Positions 1 through 7,054 of a DNA stretch of 18,436 bases are shown piece by piece. Positions within the stretch are counted from its first letter, which is position 1, and every line of letters begins with the position of its first letter. The notes beneath the pieces are model-generated. The model was given only the letters and a program-made list of their open reading frames with translations. It made no database searches and was not told where the DNA came from. Where the stretch lies: positions 1-18,436 of the forward strand of contig CAKRKO010000053.1 of the NCBI GenBank assembly GCA_934358495.1, in the 5' to 3' direction. The position numbers and the translations under genes were made by a program. Origin of the DNA: an uncultured Eubacterium sp. (GTDB taxonomy: Bacteria > Bacillota > Clostridia > Lachnospirales > Lachnospiraceae).

Positions 1-59
1 GCGAATTCTTTGAAAAGGCTTCTTGCCATTTCGTGTTTCTTACTTAATCCGAAATCCAT
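1..59 (-). CDS. bcd: Acyl-CoA (butyryl-CoA) dehydrogenase, N-terminal fragment cut by the window edge
   Basis: Only 19 full codons are visible, reading MDFGLSKKHEMARSLFKEF on the minus strand. This opening matches the N-terminus usual in clostridial butyryl-CoA dehydrogenases, the flavoprotein that reduces crotonyl-CoA to butyryl-CoA with the EtfAB electron-transfer partners. A GGAGG ribosome binding site at 71-75 lies 11 nt before the ATG, which fixes the start. The gene lies 193 bp downstream of hbd in the same direction, as expected for a butyrate cluster, where etfB and etfA would normally follow outside the window. The assignment rests on a short N-terminus plus context. A related acyl-CoA dehydrogenase of other substrate range is possible. 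Confidence 0.72.
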   Translation of the reverse strand, partial: MDFGLSKKHEMARSLFKEF

Positions 60-95
60 TTTTTACTTTTCCTCCATTTTTAGTGAAGCACAGTC

Positions 96-149
96 AAAAC
101 CCCAAAAGGCGCCAAAGACATGTGTAGCAAAATGCACATGTCTGGCACC
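96..149 (-). terminator. Terminator-like stem-loop between hbd and bcd
   Basis: On the minus strand GGTGCC (144-149) pairs with GGCGCC (108-113, one G-U pair), and GACATGTG (135-142) pairs with CACATGTC (117-124) around a 10-nt loop. The stem is followed by TTTTGGGGTTTTG. It is strong but the U tract is broken by four Gs, so it may be a partial terminator, a processing site or an mRNA stabiliser that sets the hbd to bcd ratio. Confidence 0.45.
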
Positions 150-154
150 TCTCT

Positions 155-231
155 CCGACATTATGATCGGATATCAGTCATTTCGACCGCTGACTTCTTA
201 TATATCTTATAAAGGATGATCCCCCTTATAA
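155..231. other. Cluster of short inverted repeats in the hbd-bcd gap
   Basis: Three small palindromes stand in a row. CCGA/TCGG lies at 155-170. AGTCA/TGACT lies at 176-195 with a 10-nt loop. TTATAA (207-212) and TTATAA (226-231) flank GGATGATCC. The last could be a small hairpin just after the hbd stop or an operator. No convincing promoter for bcd was found here. Confidence 0.3.
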
Positions 232-252
232 TTCGAGAGTATTATTCTATTC

Positions 253-1092
253 TTACTTGCTGTAATCGTAGAAACCTACGCCTGTCTTGCAGCCAAGTTT
301 ACCTGCACGTACCATTTTTCTAAGTAATGGAGCCGGACGATATTTCGGATCGCCTGTCTCACTAAAGATTACTTCCATGATAGCAAGGCAGATATCAAGA
401 CCAATATAGTCACCTAACTGTAAAGGTCCCATTGGATGGTTAGCGCCTAATTTCATTGCTGCATCGATATCTTCTACGCTTGCAACACCTGCTTCTAATA
501 CGCAGATACCTTCGTTGATCATCGGAACAAGGATTCTGTTTACTACGAAACCTGCTGCCTCGTTAACCTGTACCGGTGTTTTGCCAATCTCTTTGGAGAT
601 CTCAACGATTCTGTCTCTTAACTCATCCGGAGTATTTGCTCCCTGGATTACCTCGATCAGTTTCATTACAGGTGCCGGATTGAAGAAATGCATTCCGATT
701 ACCGGTCTGTCAATGCCTGCACCGATCTCTGTAATGGATAATGAAGATGTGTTTGTTGCAAAAATACACTCAGCCGGAACGATGTCCTGAAGCTCTTTGA
801 ATGTCTGTTTTTTGATTGCCATATCCTCTAATGCTGCTTCTACTACTAAATCAGCATCTGTACAAATATCTTTTGTACCTGTGGTAATTTTAGCAAGGAT
901 TGCATCAGCTTTGTCCTGATCCATTTTGCCTTTTGCGATTCTTTTCTCGAATCCTTTTGCGATTTTTTTCTTGCCGTTTGCAGCAAACTCATCATTGATA
1001 TCACATAAATATACTTCATAGCCTTCTGTCTGTGCAAAAGCCTGTGCGATACCAGATCCCATTGTTCCTGCTCCAATAATACCAACTTTCAT
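253..1092 (-). CDS. hbd: 3-hydroxybutyryl-CoA dehydrogenase
   Basis: This 279-residue cytosolic enzyme interconverts acetoacetyl-CoA and 3-hydroxybutyryl-CoA with NAD(H) in the butyrate pathway. The length is normal for the short bacterial form. The N-terminal Rossmann fold shows GAGTMG at residues 7-12 and an acidic D31 at the end of the second strand, which fits NAD rather than NADP. The family's catalytic residues are present: S117 in NTSSLSI, H135 in GMHFFNP, E147 and N185. The C-terminal helical dimerisation domain follows from about residue 186 and contains the conserved NHPMGPLQLGD. A strong AAGGAGG site lies just before the ATG. The gene is downstream of thl with a 233-bp gap and upstream of bcd. 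The gap holds a Rex-like site, so hbd may have partly separate expression from thl. Confidence 0.95.
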   Translation of the reverse strand: MKVGIIGAGTMGSGIAQAFAQTEGYEVYLCDINDEFAANGKKKIAKGFEKRIAKGKMDQDKADAILAKITTGTKDICTDADLVVEAALEDMAIKKQTFKELQDIVPAECIFATNTSSLSITEIGAGIDRPVIGMHFFNPAPVMKLIEVIQGANTPDELRDRIVEISKEIGKTPVQVNEAAGFVVNRILVPMINEGICVLEAGVASVEDIDAAMKLGANHPMGPLQLGDYIGLDICLAIMEVIFSETGDPKYRPAPLLRKMVRAGKLGCKTGVGFYDYSK

Positions 1093-1213
1093 GATATGTC
1101 CTCCTTAAAATGAAAATATATACTAACATGAAACATAGCGACTGCCATACCCAAACAATCTTGTCCATAGATTAGTCACACATATCTAATAATGTCTGTG
1201 CTTTGCCGTAACT

Positions 1214-1231
1214 ATGTTAAATTACTAACAA
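1214..1231. promoter_or_regulatory. Candidate Rex operator upstream of hbd
   Basis: The plus strand holds TGTTA-AATTAC-TAACA at 1215-1230, a perfect arm palindrome with a 6-bp spacer. Over 18 bp it matches 12 of the 14 defined positions of the clostridial Rex consensus TTGTTAANNNNTTAACAA. It lies about 120 bp before hbd in the thl-hbd gap. The binding protein is inferred, not seen. Confidence 0.5.
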
Positions 1232-1239
1232 GGCAATGT

Positions 1240-1284
1240 TTAAAATATCTCCGACACTTTCGCATGTCGCAATCATGCCGGAGA
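1240..1284 (-). terminator. Terminator-like structure between thl and hbd
   Basis: On the minus strand TCTCCG (1279-1284) pairs with CGGAGA (1248-1253). An inner GCATG/CATGC hairpin is enclosed, and TATTTTAA follows. A second perfect palindrome, GGATTT-TT-AAATCC, lies at 1292-1305, just after the thl stop. The U tract is short, so partial termination or RNA processing is as likely as full termination. Confidence 0.35.
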
Positions 1285-1325
1285 TAGATCCGGATTTTTA
1301 AATCCTTTTAAAAATCAAGTTTTAA

Positions 1326-2513
1326 TTAAGCTTCTTTTTTAACGATTGTAGCACAACCCATTCCGCCACCGATACACAGAGTAGCAAGTCCGTATGTAAC
1401 GTCTCTCTTCTGCATAGCATGAAGCAGTGTAACAAGGATACGGCATCCGGAAGCTCCTACCGGATGTCCAAGTGCGATAGCACCACCGTTTACATTTAAG
1501 ATATCAGAGCTGAAACCTAACTCTTTCTGTACTGCTACAGACTGAGCTGCAAATGCCTCATTTGCCTCGATCAGATCGATATCATCCATCTCAAGACCAG
1601 CGATCTTTAATGCTTTTCTTGTAGCCGGAACCGGTCCGATACCCATGATCTCCGGAGCGCATCCGCCAAGAGCACCTGCTACGAATGTAGCCATCGGTTT
1701 AACGCCAAGCTCTTTTGCTTTTTCTTCGCTCATTACAACGATTGCTGCAGCACCATCATTGATACCGGAAGCATTACCTGCTGTAACAAGTCCGCCCTCT
1801 TTACCGGAGCAGCATCTTAATTTAGAAAGTGACTCAGCTGTTGTGCCAGGACGCGGTCCCTCATCTTTTGCGATCATAACAGTCTCTTTTTTTACTTTAA
1901 CCGGAACAGGAACGATCTCATCGTCAAATGCTCCGGACTCCTGAGCTGCTACTGCTTTCTGCTGGGAAACTGCTGCGAACTCATCCAGTTCTTCACGTGT
2001 TAATCCCCATTGATCACAAATATTCTCAGCTGTGATCATCATATGGTAGTTGTTGAATGCATCCCATAATGCATCATTAACCATTGTATCAATCATAGTT
2101 GCATTGTTCATTCTGTAACCAAAACGAGCTTTCTTTAATGCATATGGAGCCATAGACATATTCTCCATACCACCTGCTACAACGATATCAGCCTGTCCAG
2201 CCATGATCATGTTTGCAGCCTCGTTTACACATTTCAGACCGGATCCGCATACTACATTCAATGTGAAAGCCGGAACCTCATTCGGGATACCTGCTTTGAT
2301 AGATGCCTGACGAGCTACGTTCTGTCCCTGGGAAGCCTGGATAACGCATCCCATCATAACCTCGTCAACCTGCTCCGGAGCAACGCCTGCTCTTTTTAAT
2401 GCCTCTCTGATAACGATAGAGCCTAACTCAACAGCCGGAGTATTTCCAAACTGTCCTCCCATTTTACCGATTGCAGTACGGCAAGCGCCTGCTAATACAA
2501 CTTTCTTTGCCAT
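1326..2513 (-). CDS. thl: Acetyl-CoA C-acetyltransferase (thiolase)
   Basis: This 395-residue biosynthetic thiolase condenses two acetyl-CoA into acetoacetyl-CoA, the first step toward butyrate. The length is usual for the family. The acylated nucleophile is C89 in NVVCGSGLKC. The other conserved catalytic positions are N318 in NEAFA, H350 in GGAIALGHPVGASG and C380 in LCIGGGMGCA. In the Clostridium acetobutylicum enzyme the two equivalent cysteines can form a redox-sensitive disulfide, and both are present here. AAGGAGAG lies 9-10 nt before the ATG. The gene leads the visible butyrate set and has a consensus-like promoter at 2589-2617 with Rex-like sites on both sides. No crotonase gene follows before bcd, so crt must be elsewhere. 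Confidence 0.95.
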   Translation of the reverse strand: MAKKVVLAGACRTAIGKMGGQFGNTPAVELGSIVIREALKRAGVAPEQVDEVMMGCVIQASQGQNVARQASIKAGIPNEVPAFTLNVVCGSGLKCVNEAANMIMAGQADIVVAGGMENMSMAPYALKKARFGYRMNNATMIDTMVNDALWDAFNNYHMMITAENICDQWGLTREELDEFAAVSQQKAVAAQESGAFDDEIVPVPVKVKKETVMIAKDEGPRPGTTAESLSKLRCCSGKEGGLVTAGNASGINDGAAAIVVMSEEKAKELGVKPMATFVAGALGGCAPEIMGIGPVPATRKALKIAGLEMDDIDLIEANEAFAAQSVAVQKELGFSSDILNVNGGAIALGHPVGASGCRILVTLLHAMQKRDVTYGLATLCIGGGMGCATIVKKEA

Positions 2514-2559
2514 TTTTTCTTCTCTCCTTCTTGACTTTAAAAATATACCTCTAGTAATT

Positions 2560-2577
2560 ATGTTAAAAGAATAACGC
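2560..2577. promoter_or_regulatory. Rex-like site just downstream of the thl promoter
   Basis: The plus strand reads TGTTA-AAAGAA-TAACG at 2561-2576, the same arm and spacer geometry as the other sites with one arm mismatch. It covers roughly +5 to +22 of the predicted thl transcript, a position where a bound repressor would block transcription. Confidence 0.35.
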
Positions 2578-2588
2578 TAGACAAGTTT

Positions 2589-2617
2589 ATTTTAGCACTA
2601 TCATCTAAATTTTGCAA
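2589..2617 (-). promoter_or_regulatory. thl promoter
   Basis: On the minus strand TTGCAA (2612-2617) and TAAAAT (2589-2594) are separated by exactly 17 bp. A start near 2582 would give a leader of about 70 nt before the thl ATG. Confidence 0.65.
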
Positions 2618-2667
2618 CGTTTCCTCCGTCATTTTTCCTAAAATTTCGAAAGGATTTTCGTACACTT

Positions 2668-2685
2668 TTGTCATTTTTTTAACAC
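2668..2685. promoter_or_regulatory. Rex-like site upstream of the thl promoter (proximal)
   Basis: The plus strand reads TGTCA-TTTTTT-TAACA at 2669-2684, with one arm mismatch to the perfect sites. It lies about 50 bp upstream of the thl -35 box. The surroundings are AT-rich, so chance resemblance is a real risk for this site alone. Confidence 0.35.
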
Positions 2686-2714
2686 AGTTGAAAGGGTGAA
2701 AAGTCATTGAAAGA

Positions 2715-2732
2715 CTGTTATTTTTTTAACAT
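2715..2732. promoter_or_regulatory. Candidate Rex operator upstream of thl (distal)
   Basis: TGTTA-TTTTTT-TAACA at 2716-2731 is a perfect arm palindrome with the same 6-bp spacer as the site before hbd. Outer bases add further dyad symmetry (AGACT at 2712-2716 against AGTCT at 2733-2737). It lies 47 bp centre to centre from the proximal site and just after the candidate small-RNA terminator. Confidence 0.48.
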
Positions 2733-2739
2733 AGTCTAT

Positions 2740-2775
2740 AAAAAAAATTAGGATTCGCACCGAATCTCGGTATCC
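2740..2775 (-). terminator. Intrinsic terminator upstream of the thl control region
   Basis: On the minus strand GGAT (2772-2775) and ACCGA (2767-2771) pair with TCGGT (2759-2763) and ATCC (2751-2754) around the triloop GAT, with a 4-nt bulge. TAA and then eight Ts (2740-2747) follow. An alternative outer stem pairs 2749-2754 with 2779-2784. No protein gene lies directly upstream, so it must end a short transcript or the long carB read-through. Confidence 0.6.
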
Positions 2776-2840
2776 GCTATCCTATTTTTCTCTTTCAATG
2801 GTTCCTCGCTCTTCTGGCTAAGGCTTTTGAAAAATCTTAC
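2740..2840 (-). ncRNA. Candidate ~100-nt small RNA or attenuated leader
   Basis: A 17-bp-spaced promoter (2847-2875) and an intrinsic terminator (2740-2775) bracket about 100 nt with no plausible reading frame and no ribosome binding site. In the transcript an AUUUUUC run near the 5' end can pair with GAAAAAU just before the terminator, and UUUCAA can pair with UUGAAA, which would close a domain around an AAGCCUUAGCC stretch. I do not recognise a known RNA family or riboswitch class. It could be an independent small RNA. It could instead be the leader of a distal thl promoter that is stopped before the Rex-like sites unless anti-terminated. Confidence 0.42.
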
Positions 2841-2846
2841 GAGTTA

Positions 2847-2875
2847 ACTTTAACACACGTATGCATACAATGCAA
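2847..2875 (-). promoter_or_regulatory. Promoter of the candidate small RNA / distal thl promoter
   Basis: On the minus strand TTGCAT (2870-2875) and TAAAGT (2847-2852) are separated by 17 bp. The expected start is near 2840. Confidence 0.5.
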
Positions 2876-3005
2876 TACCCACAAACAGGTAATTAAATTT
2901 CTTCCCACTCCCTACATTACCACAAAGTAATCGAAAAATCCACCCTTTTTAGATAAGTTTGATATTTATTTCACAAAATCTTAATATTTAATTTTTTAAT
3001 AATAC

Positions 3006-3176
3006 GAAATCGGAGCATCCATCTGAAACCGCTAGTCGTTCACTCCCCTCGTTTTGCTTCGGTTTCATCGCGCTCGCTCTCAACTCCTATAAAAGCTGGT
3101 CGTCTCCCGCTCGCGCAAAACTCGCAAAACTCAGTCGTTCACTAAATCGCTGGTTCCAGATGGATGCTCCGATTTC
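3006..3176. repeat. Repeat A, copy 1: hairpin-ended dispersed element
   Basis: The ends form a 25-bp inverted repeat (3006-3030 against 3152-3176) with one mismatch, enclosing about 120 bp. A second copy lies at 9877-10054 in the same orientation and is nearly the same length. The interiors share CTTCGGTTTCATCGCGCTC, ATAAAAGCTGGTCGT and TCAGTCGTTCACT. AGTCGTTCACT also occurs twice inside this copy (from 3034 and from 3133). The two terminal stems differ at several positions but stay paired. No protein is encoded and I see no target duplication. It is either a non-autonomous mobile element or a structured RNA. Confidence 0.85.
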
Positions 3177-3343
3177 TCCGTTTAGTAAAGAACACTATTT
3201 TAATTCGCTTATTACATTTTTATTCTTTTCTAAACAAATGTTTTTTATTTAAGTAACAGTATTTTCATGTAAATAAATTGGCACATGTAGCACAGAGCTG
3301 ACTGCTTCTATATTTTCATGTATACAGTACCACATATAAATAG

Positions 3344-3629
3344 AACAAGATGGACACAAAAACTCCAAGGCAAGGCGATAGATTGATTTTCGTTATCGGA
3401 GCGAGCATAGCCCGACCGCGGAAGAGTTCGCGGATTTAATCAGAACTTGCGTTGGCAAGTTCTGGTGCGAGATTCGGGTCTGCAAAGCAGACATATTTCA
3501 AAACCGAATCTCTGCACATTTATGCGGAGCACTTCTAAGTGGAGGTGAAACCTCCGCTTTGGAAATAAGCGGCGCAGCGCAGATAGAAAATCATTCGTGC
3601 CTGCATTGGAGTTTTTGTTCCATCTTGTT
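3344..3629. repeat. Repeat B, copy 1: 286-bp multi-hairpin element
   Basis: A 24-25-bp inverted repeat closes the element (3344-3368 against 3606-3629, one inserted base). Inside are five clean hairpins: CCGCG at 3416-3433, a 9-bp stem at 3442-3463, a 9-bp stem at 3469-3512 that encloses a 6-bp stem at 3478-3492 with loop AAA, and a 10-bp stem at 3537-3559. A 43-nt stretch (3573-3615) recurs exactly at 10197-10239. The architecture looks like a folded RNA or an element that moves as single-stranded DNA. I do not recognise a named family. Neither strand has a convincing protein gene. Confidence 0.75.
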
Positions 3630-3632
3630 TTT

Positions 3633-3841
3633 TTATATAAGATTTGGGTGTCAAAACACCCAAATCTTGATTACACGGATTGTTCCGTGCTTTGCACTCC
3701 CACAATCCTTCCCGCTATTCGCATATCGTGGGATAAAAATCCCACTTTTATGCTCATATCGGGGCGTGCCCCAAGGTCACTCATCCACCCTTGTGCAAGC
3801 ACAGGTGGACTCAGACCTTTTGACACTGTAATCTTATATAA
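3633..3841. other. Element C: multi-hairpin structure at the 3' end of carB
   Basis: The outer stem pairs TTATATAAGATT (3633-3644) with 3830-3841. It continues after a 4/4 internal loop with TGTCAAAA (3649-3656) against TTTTGACA (3818-3825). Inside are hairpins at 3674-3689 (6 bp, loop 4), 3728-3745 (7 bp, loop AAAA), 3761-3772 (GGGG/CCCC) and 3775-3817 (GGTC/GACC, CCACC/GGTGG, GTGC/GCAC). A perfect 12-bp local hairpin (3639-3650 against 3657-3668) competes with the outer stem. It begins 10 bp after the carB stop and 4 bp from repeat B. No ordinary U-tract terminator was seen after carB, so this may form the carB mRNA 3' end. Confidence 0.65.
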
Positions 3842-3850
3842 GCTAAAAAA

Positions 3851-6800
3851 TTAAATGTTCTTAACTGTCGCGATGTCGACCATCGTCATCTTATCACTTG
3901 CTGTTTCAAGACTGAGTGCCAGCGCATTTGCCGTATCCATAGATGTCAGGCAGTGAACTCCTGTCTCAATGGCATTTCGGCGAATGAGAAATCCATCTCT
4001 GGATTTATCACGTCCCTGTGTCGGTGTATCGATAACAAGGTCGATCTTGTGTCCGAGGATCAAATCCATAACGTTTGGTGATTCCTGAGAAATCTTATTG
4101 ACACGGCGCGCATTTACACCGTGACCCTGCAGGTATTTTGCAGTACTTCTTGTAGCGTAAATAGTATATCCCAGTGCCTCAAAACGTTTTGCAACGCCAA
4201 CTGACTCTTCTTTATCAGCATCTTTGACTGTCATGATCATCCGTTTGTACTTCGGAAGCTGGATACCTGCACCAATAAATGCTTTGTACAATGCTTCGTT
4301 AAAGTTCTTTGCGATACCAAGGCACTCACCGGTGGATTTCATTTCCGGTCCAAGGCTGATCTCAGCGCCACGCAGCTTTTCAAAGGAGAATACCGGCATC
4401 TTGATGGCAATGTAATCTGCTTCCGGTGCCAGTCCCGGCTCATAACCCATGCCTTTGATGGTCTCGCCAAGGATTACTTTGGTTGCCAGATCTACAATCG
4501 GAATACCTGTTACTTTGCTGATATACGGTACGGTTCTGGAAGAACGCGGGTTTACTTCGATTACATATACTTCCTCGTTCATGGCGATGAACTGAATATT
4601 AATCAGTCCTACGACATGAAGTGCTCTTGCCAGACGTTTTGTATACTCTACGATGGTCTCTTTTACATGATCGCTGATGGTCGGTGCCGGATATACGGAA
4701 ATACTGTCGCCGGAATGTACGCCGGTGCGCTCGATATGCTCCATGATACCCGGGATCAGGATATCTGTGCCGTCGCATACCGCATCAACTTCAATCTCTT
4801 TACCCATCAGGTATTTATCGATCAGAATCGGGTGATCCTGTGCGATCTGGTTGATGGTATCGATAAATTCTACAATCTCATCATCATTGAATGCAATGTG
4901 CATGCCCTGTCCGCCAAGTACATAGGAAGGACGAACCAGTACCGGATAACCGATACGGTTTGCTGCTGCTTTTGCTTCCTGAGCGGTGTATACCGTATCA
5001 CCTGCTGCTCTCGGAATACCTGTCTGCTCCAGGATTTCATCAAAGAGCTCACGGTCTTCGGCTGCATCAACATCTTCAGCTTTTGTACCAAGGATCGGAA
5101 CTCCCATTTTCATCAGACTCTCGGTCAGTTTGATGGCTGTCTGTCCACCGAACTGTACGACTGCTCCATCCGGTTTTTCGATGTTTACGACGTTCTCTAC
5201 ATCTTCCGGTGTCAGCGGCTCGAAATACAGTTTGTCAGCGATATCAAAGTCGGTGGAAACGGTCTCCGGATTGTTGTTAATAATAATGGTTTCATATCCT
5301 GCTTTAGAAAATGCCCATGTACAATGAACAGAACAGAAATCGAACTCGATACCCTGTCCGATACGGATCGGGCCGGAACCAAGTACCAGAACTTTTTTCT
5401 TCTTTGCAGTTCCGTCTGCTTCATTTTCACCATCAAAGCAGGAATAGTAATACGGTGTAGTTGCCTCAAACTCAGCGGCACAAGTATCAACCATCTTGAA
5501 GGAAGCTGTGATACCGTTTTCGTAACGCATGTTTTTGATGTATTCTTCGTCTTTTCCGGTTAACTGCGCAATGACTTTATCCGGGAACTCAATACGTTTT
5601 GCTTCGCGGAGCAGATCAACTGTCAATGCCTCGCTGCGCAGACGGCCTTCCATCTCAACCAGGATTGCAATCTTATCAATAAACCATTTATCGATTTTTG
5701 TGATGTCATGGATCGTATCATAAGAAACTCCACGACGGCATGCTTCAGCGATGACCCAGATTCTTCTGTCATCTACTACTTTCAGACGCTCGATCAGTTT
5801 ATCATAAGAAAGTGTCAGATACTCATCAGAGACAAGGCTGTCAACATGCTGTTCCAGTGAACGGATGGCTTTCATCAGTGCACCCTCAAAGTTTGTACAG
5901 ATACTCATAACCTCACCGGTTGCTTTCATCTGTGTGGTCAGGGTACGTTTTGCAGTGATAAATTTATCAAACGGCAGACGCGGGATTTTTACGACACAGT
6001 AATCCAGCATCGGCTCAAAACTTGCATAAGTTTTGCCTGTGATAGCATTTTTAATCTCATCCAGTGTATAACCAAGTGCGATCTTTGCAGCAACTTTTGC
6101 GATCGGATATCCGGTTGCTTTGGAAGCCAGTGCAGAAGAACGGCTTACACGCGGGTTTACTTCGATAACGCAGTACTCAAAGGAATCCGGGTTTAACGCA
6201 TACTGTACGTTACAGCCACCGGTGATGTTCAGCTCGCTGATGATGTTTAACGCAGATGTACGCAGCATCTGGTATTCTTTGTCACCCAGAGTCTGGGACG
6301 GAGCAACTACAATGGAATCACCGGTATGAACACCAACCGGGTCGATATTCTCCATATTACATACAGTGATGCAGTTTCCATTGGCATCACGCATTACTTC
6401 GTACTCGATTTCTTTCCATCCAGCAATGCAGCGCTCAACCAGAACTTCTCCGACACGGCTCAGACGCAGACCGTTGCTCAGGATCTCAACCAGTTCTTCT
6501 TCGTTATGGGCGATACCGCCACCGCTTCCTCCTAAAGTGAAAGCCGGACGCAGTACAACCGGGTAACCGATGGTATTTGTAAATTTGATACCATCTTCAA
6601 CTGTATTTACAACCAGGGAAGCCGCACATGGCTCGCCGATTTTTTCCATGGTATCTTTGAATGCCTGACGATCCTCCGCGCGGAAAATAGTCTCAGCTGT
6701 CGTACCGATGAGTTTTACACCGTTTTCCTCTAAAAATCCGGACTCTGCCAGTTCCATACCAAGATTCAGACCAGCCTGTCCGCCCAGTGTCGGAAGTACG

Positions 6801-7054
6801 CTGTCCGGTTTTTCTTTTAAAATAATCTGTTTTAACACATCAACAGTCAGTGGCTCGATGTAAACCTGATCTGCGATCTGTTTATCTGTCATGATGGTTG
6901 CCGGGTTGGAGTTTACCAGACAAACCTCAACGCCTTCCTCTTTCAGAGAACGGCATGCCTGTGTACCCGCATAATCAAACTCAGCCGCCTGTCCGATAAC
7001 GATCGGACCGGAACCGATTACTAATACTTTTTTGATATCTGATCTCTTTGGCAT
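3851..7054 (-). CDS. carB: Carbamoyl-phosphate synthase large subunit
   Basis: This 1067-residue cytosolic subunit makes carbamoyl phosphate from bicarbonate, ATP and the ammonia channelled from CarA. The length is within a few residues of the usual ~1070. Two homologous halves are visible. The first ATP-grasp half (about 1-400) has RPAFTLGGSGGGI and EVNPRVSRSSALASKATGYP. An oligomerisation segment follows (about 400-550). The second ATP-grasp half (about 550-935) has RPSYVLGGQGM and EVNPRSSRTVPYISKVTGIP. The C-terminal MGS-like allosteric domain (about 935-1067) contains DLVIDTPTQGRDKSRDGFLIRR. The start codon overlaps the carA stop as TAATG, with GGGAGG just upstream inside carA, so translation is coupled. 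The 3' end runs into element C. Confidence 0.98.
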   Translation of the reverse strand: MPKRSDIKKVLVIGSGPIVIGQAAEFDYAGTQACRSLKEEGVEVCLVNSNPATIMTDKQIADQVYIEPLTVDVLKQIILKEKPDSVLPTLGGQAGLNLGMELAESGFLEENGVKLIGTTAETIFRAEDRQAFKDTMEKIGEPCAASLVVNTVEDGIKFTNTIGYPVVLRPAFTLGGSGGGIAHNEEELVEILSNGLRLSRVGEVLVERCIAGWKEIEYEVMRDANGNCITVCNMENIDPVGVHTGDSIVVAPSQTLGDKEYQMLRTSALNIISELNITGGCNVQYALNPDSFEYCVIEVNPRVSRSSALASKATGYPIAKVAAKIALGYTLDEIKNAITGKTYASFEPMLDYCVVKIPRLPFDKFITAKRTLTTQMKATGEVMSICTNFEGALMKAIRSLEQHVDSLVSDEYLTLSYDKLIERLKVVDDRRIWVIAEACRRGVSYDTIHDITKIDKWFIDKIAILVEMEGRLRSEALTVDLLREAKRIEFPDKVIAQLTGKDEEYIKNMRYENGITASFKMVDTCAAEFEATTPYYYSCFDGENEADGTAKKKKVLVLGSGPIRIGQGIEFDFCSVHCTWAFSKAGYETIIINNNPETVSTDFDIADKLYFEPLTPEDVENVVNIEKPDGAVVQFGGQTAIKLTESLMKMGVPILGTKAEDVDAAEDRELFDEILEQTGIPRAAGDTVYTAQEAKAAANRIGYPVLVRPSYVLGGQGMHIAFNDDEIVEFIDTINQIAQDHPILIDKYLMGKEIEVDAVCDGTDILIPGIMEHIERTGVHSGDSISVYPAPTISDHVKETIVEYTKRLARALHVVGLINIQFIAMNEEVYVIEVNPRSSRTVPYISKVTGIPIVDLATKVILGETIKGMGYEPGLAPEADYIAIKMPVFSFEKLRGAEISLGPEMKSTGECLGIAKNFNEALYKAFIGAGIQLPKYKRMIMTVKDADKEESVGVAKRFEALGYTIYATRSTAKYLQGHGVNARRVNKISQESPNVMDLILGHKIDLVIDTPTQGRDKSRDGFLIRRNAIETGVHCLTSMDTANALALSLETASDKMTMVDIATVKNI

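Noticed and set aside
2749..2775. tRNA-like T-arm (GGTGCGAATCC) in the small-RNA terminator
   Set aside because: No acceptor, D or anticodon arms can be drawn around it, and the bases form a simple terminator stem followed by a T run.
3006..3176. Repeat A as a classical transposon-derived MITE with target duplication
   Set aside because: Inverted ends are clear but I found no flanking direct duplication at either copy, so the mobile-element reading stays open rather than being called.
3344..3629. Group II intron fragment
   Set aside because: No domain V hairpin, no GTGYG-type 5' end and no reverse transcriptase sequence were seen.
3559..3854. Two overlapping plus-strand frames of 85-90 codons
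   Set aside because: They run through the hairpins of repeat B and element C, lack ribosome binding sites, and their sequence is explained by paired stems.
4616..5563. A 315-codon open frame on the plus strand inside carB
   Set aside because: It is antisense to a fully conserved carB, cysteine-rich and low in recognisable motifs, and has no ribosome binding site. It is a shadow of carB codon use.
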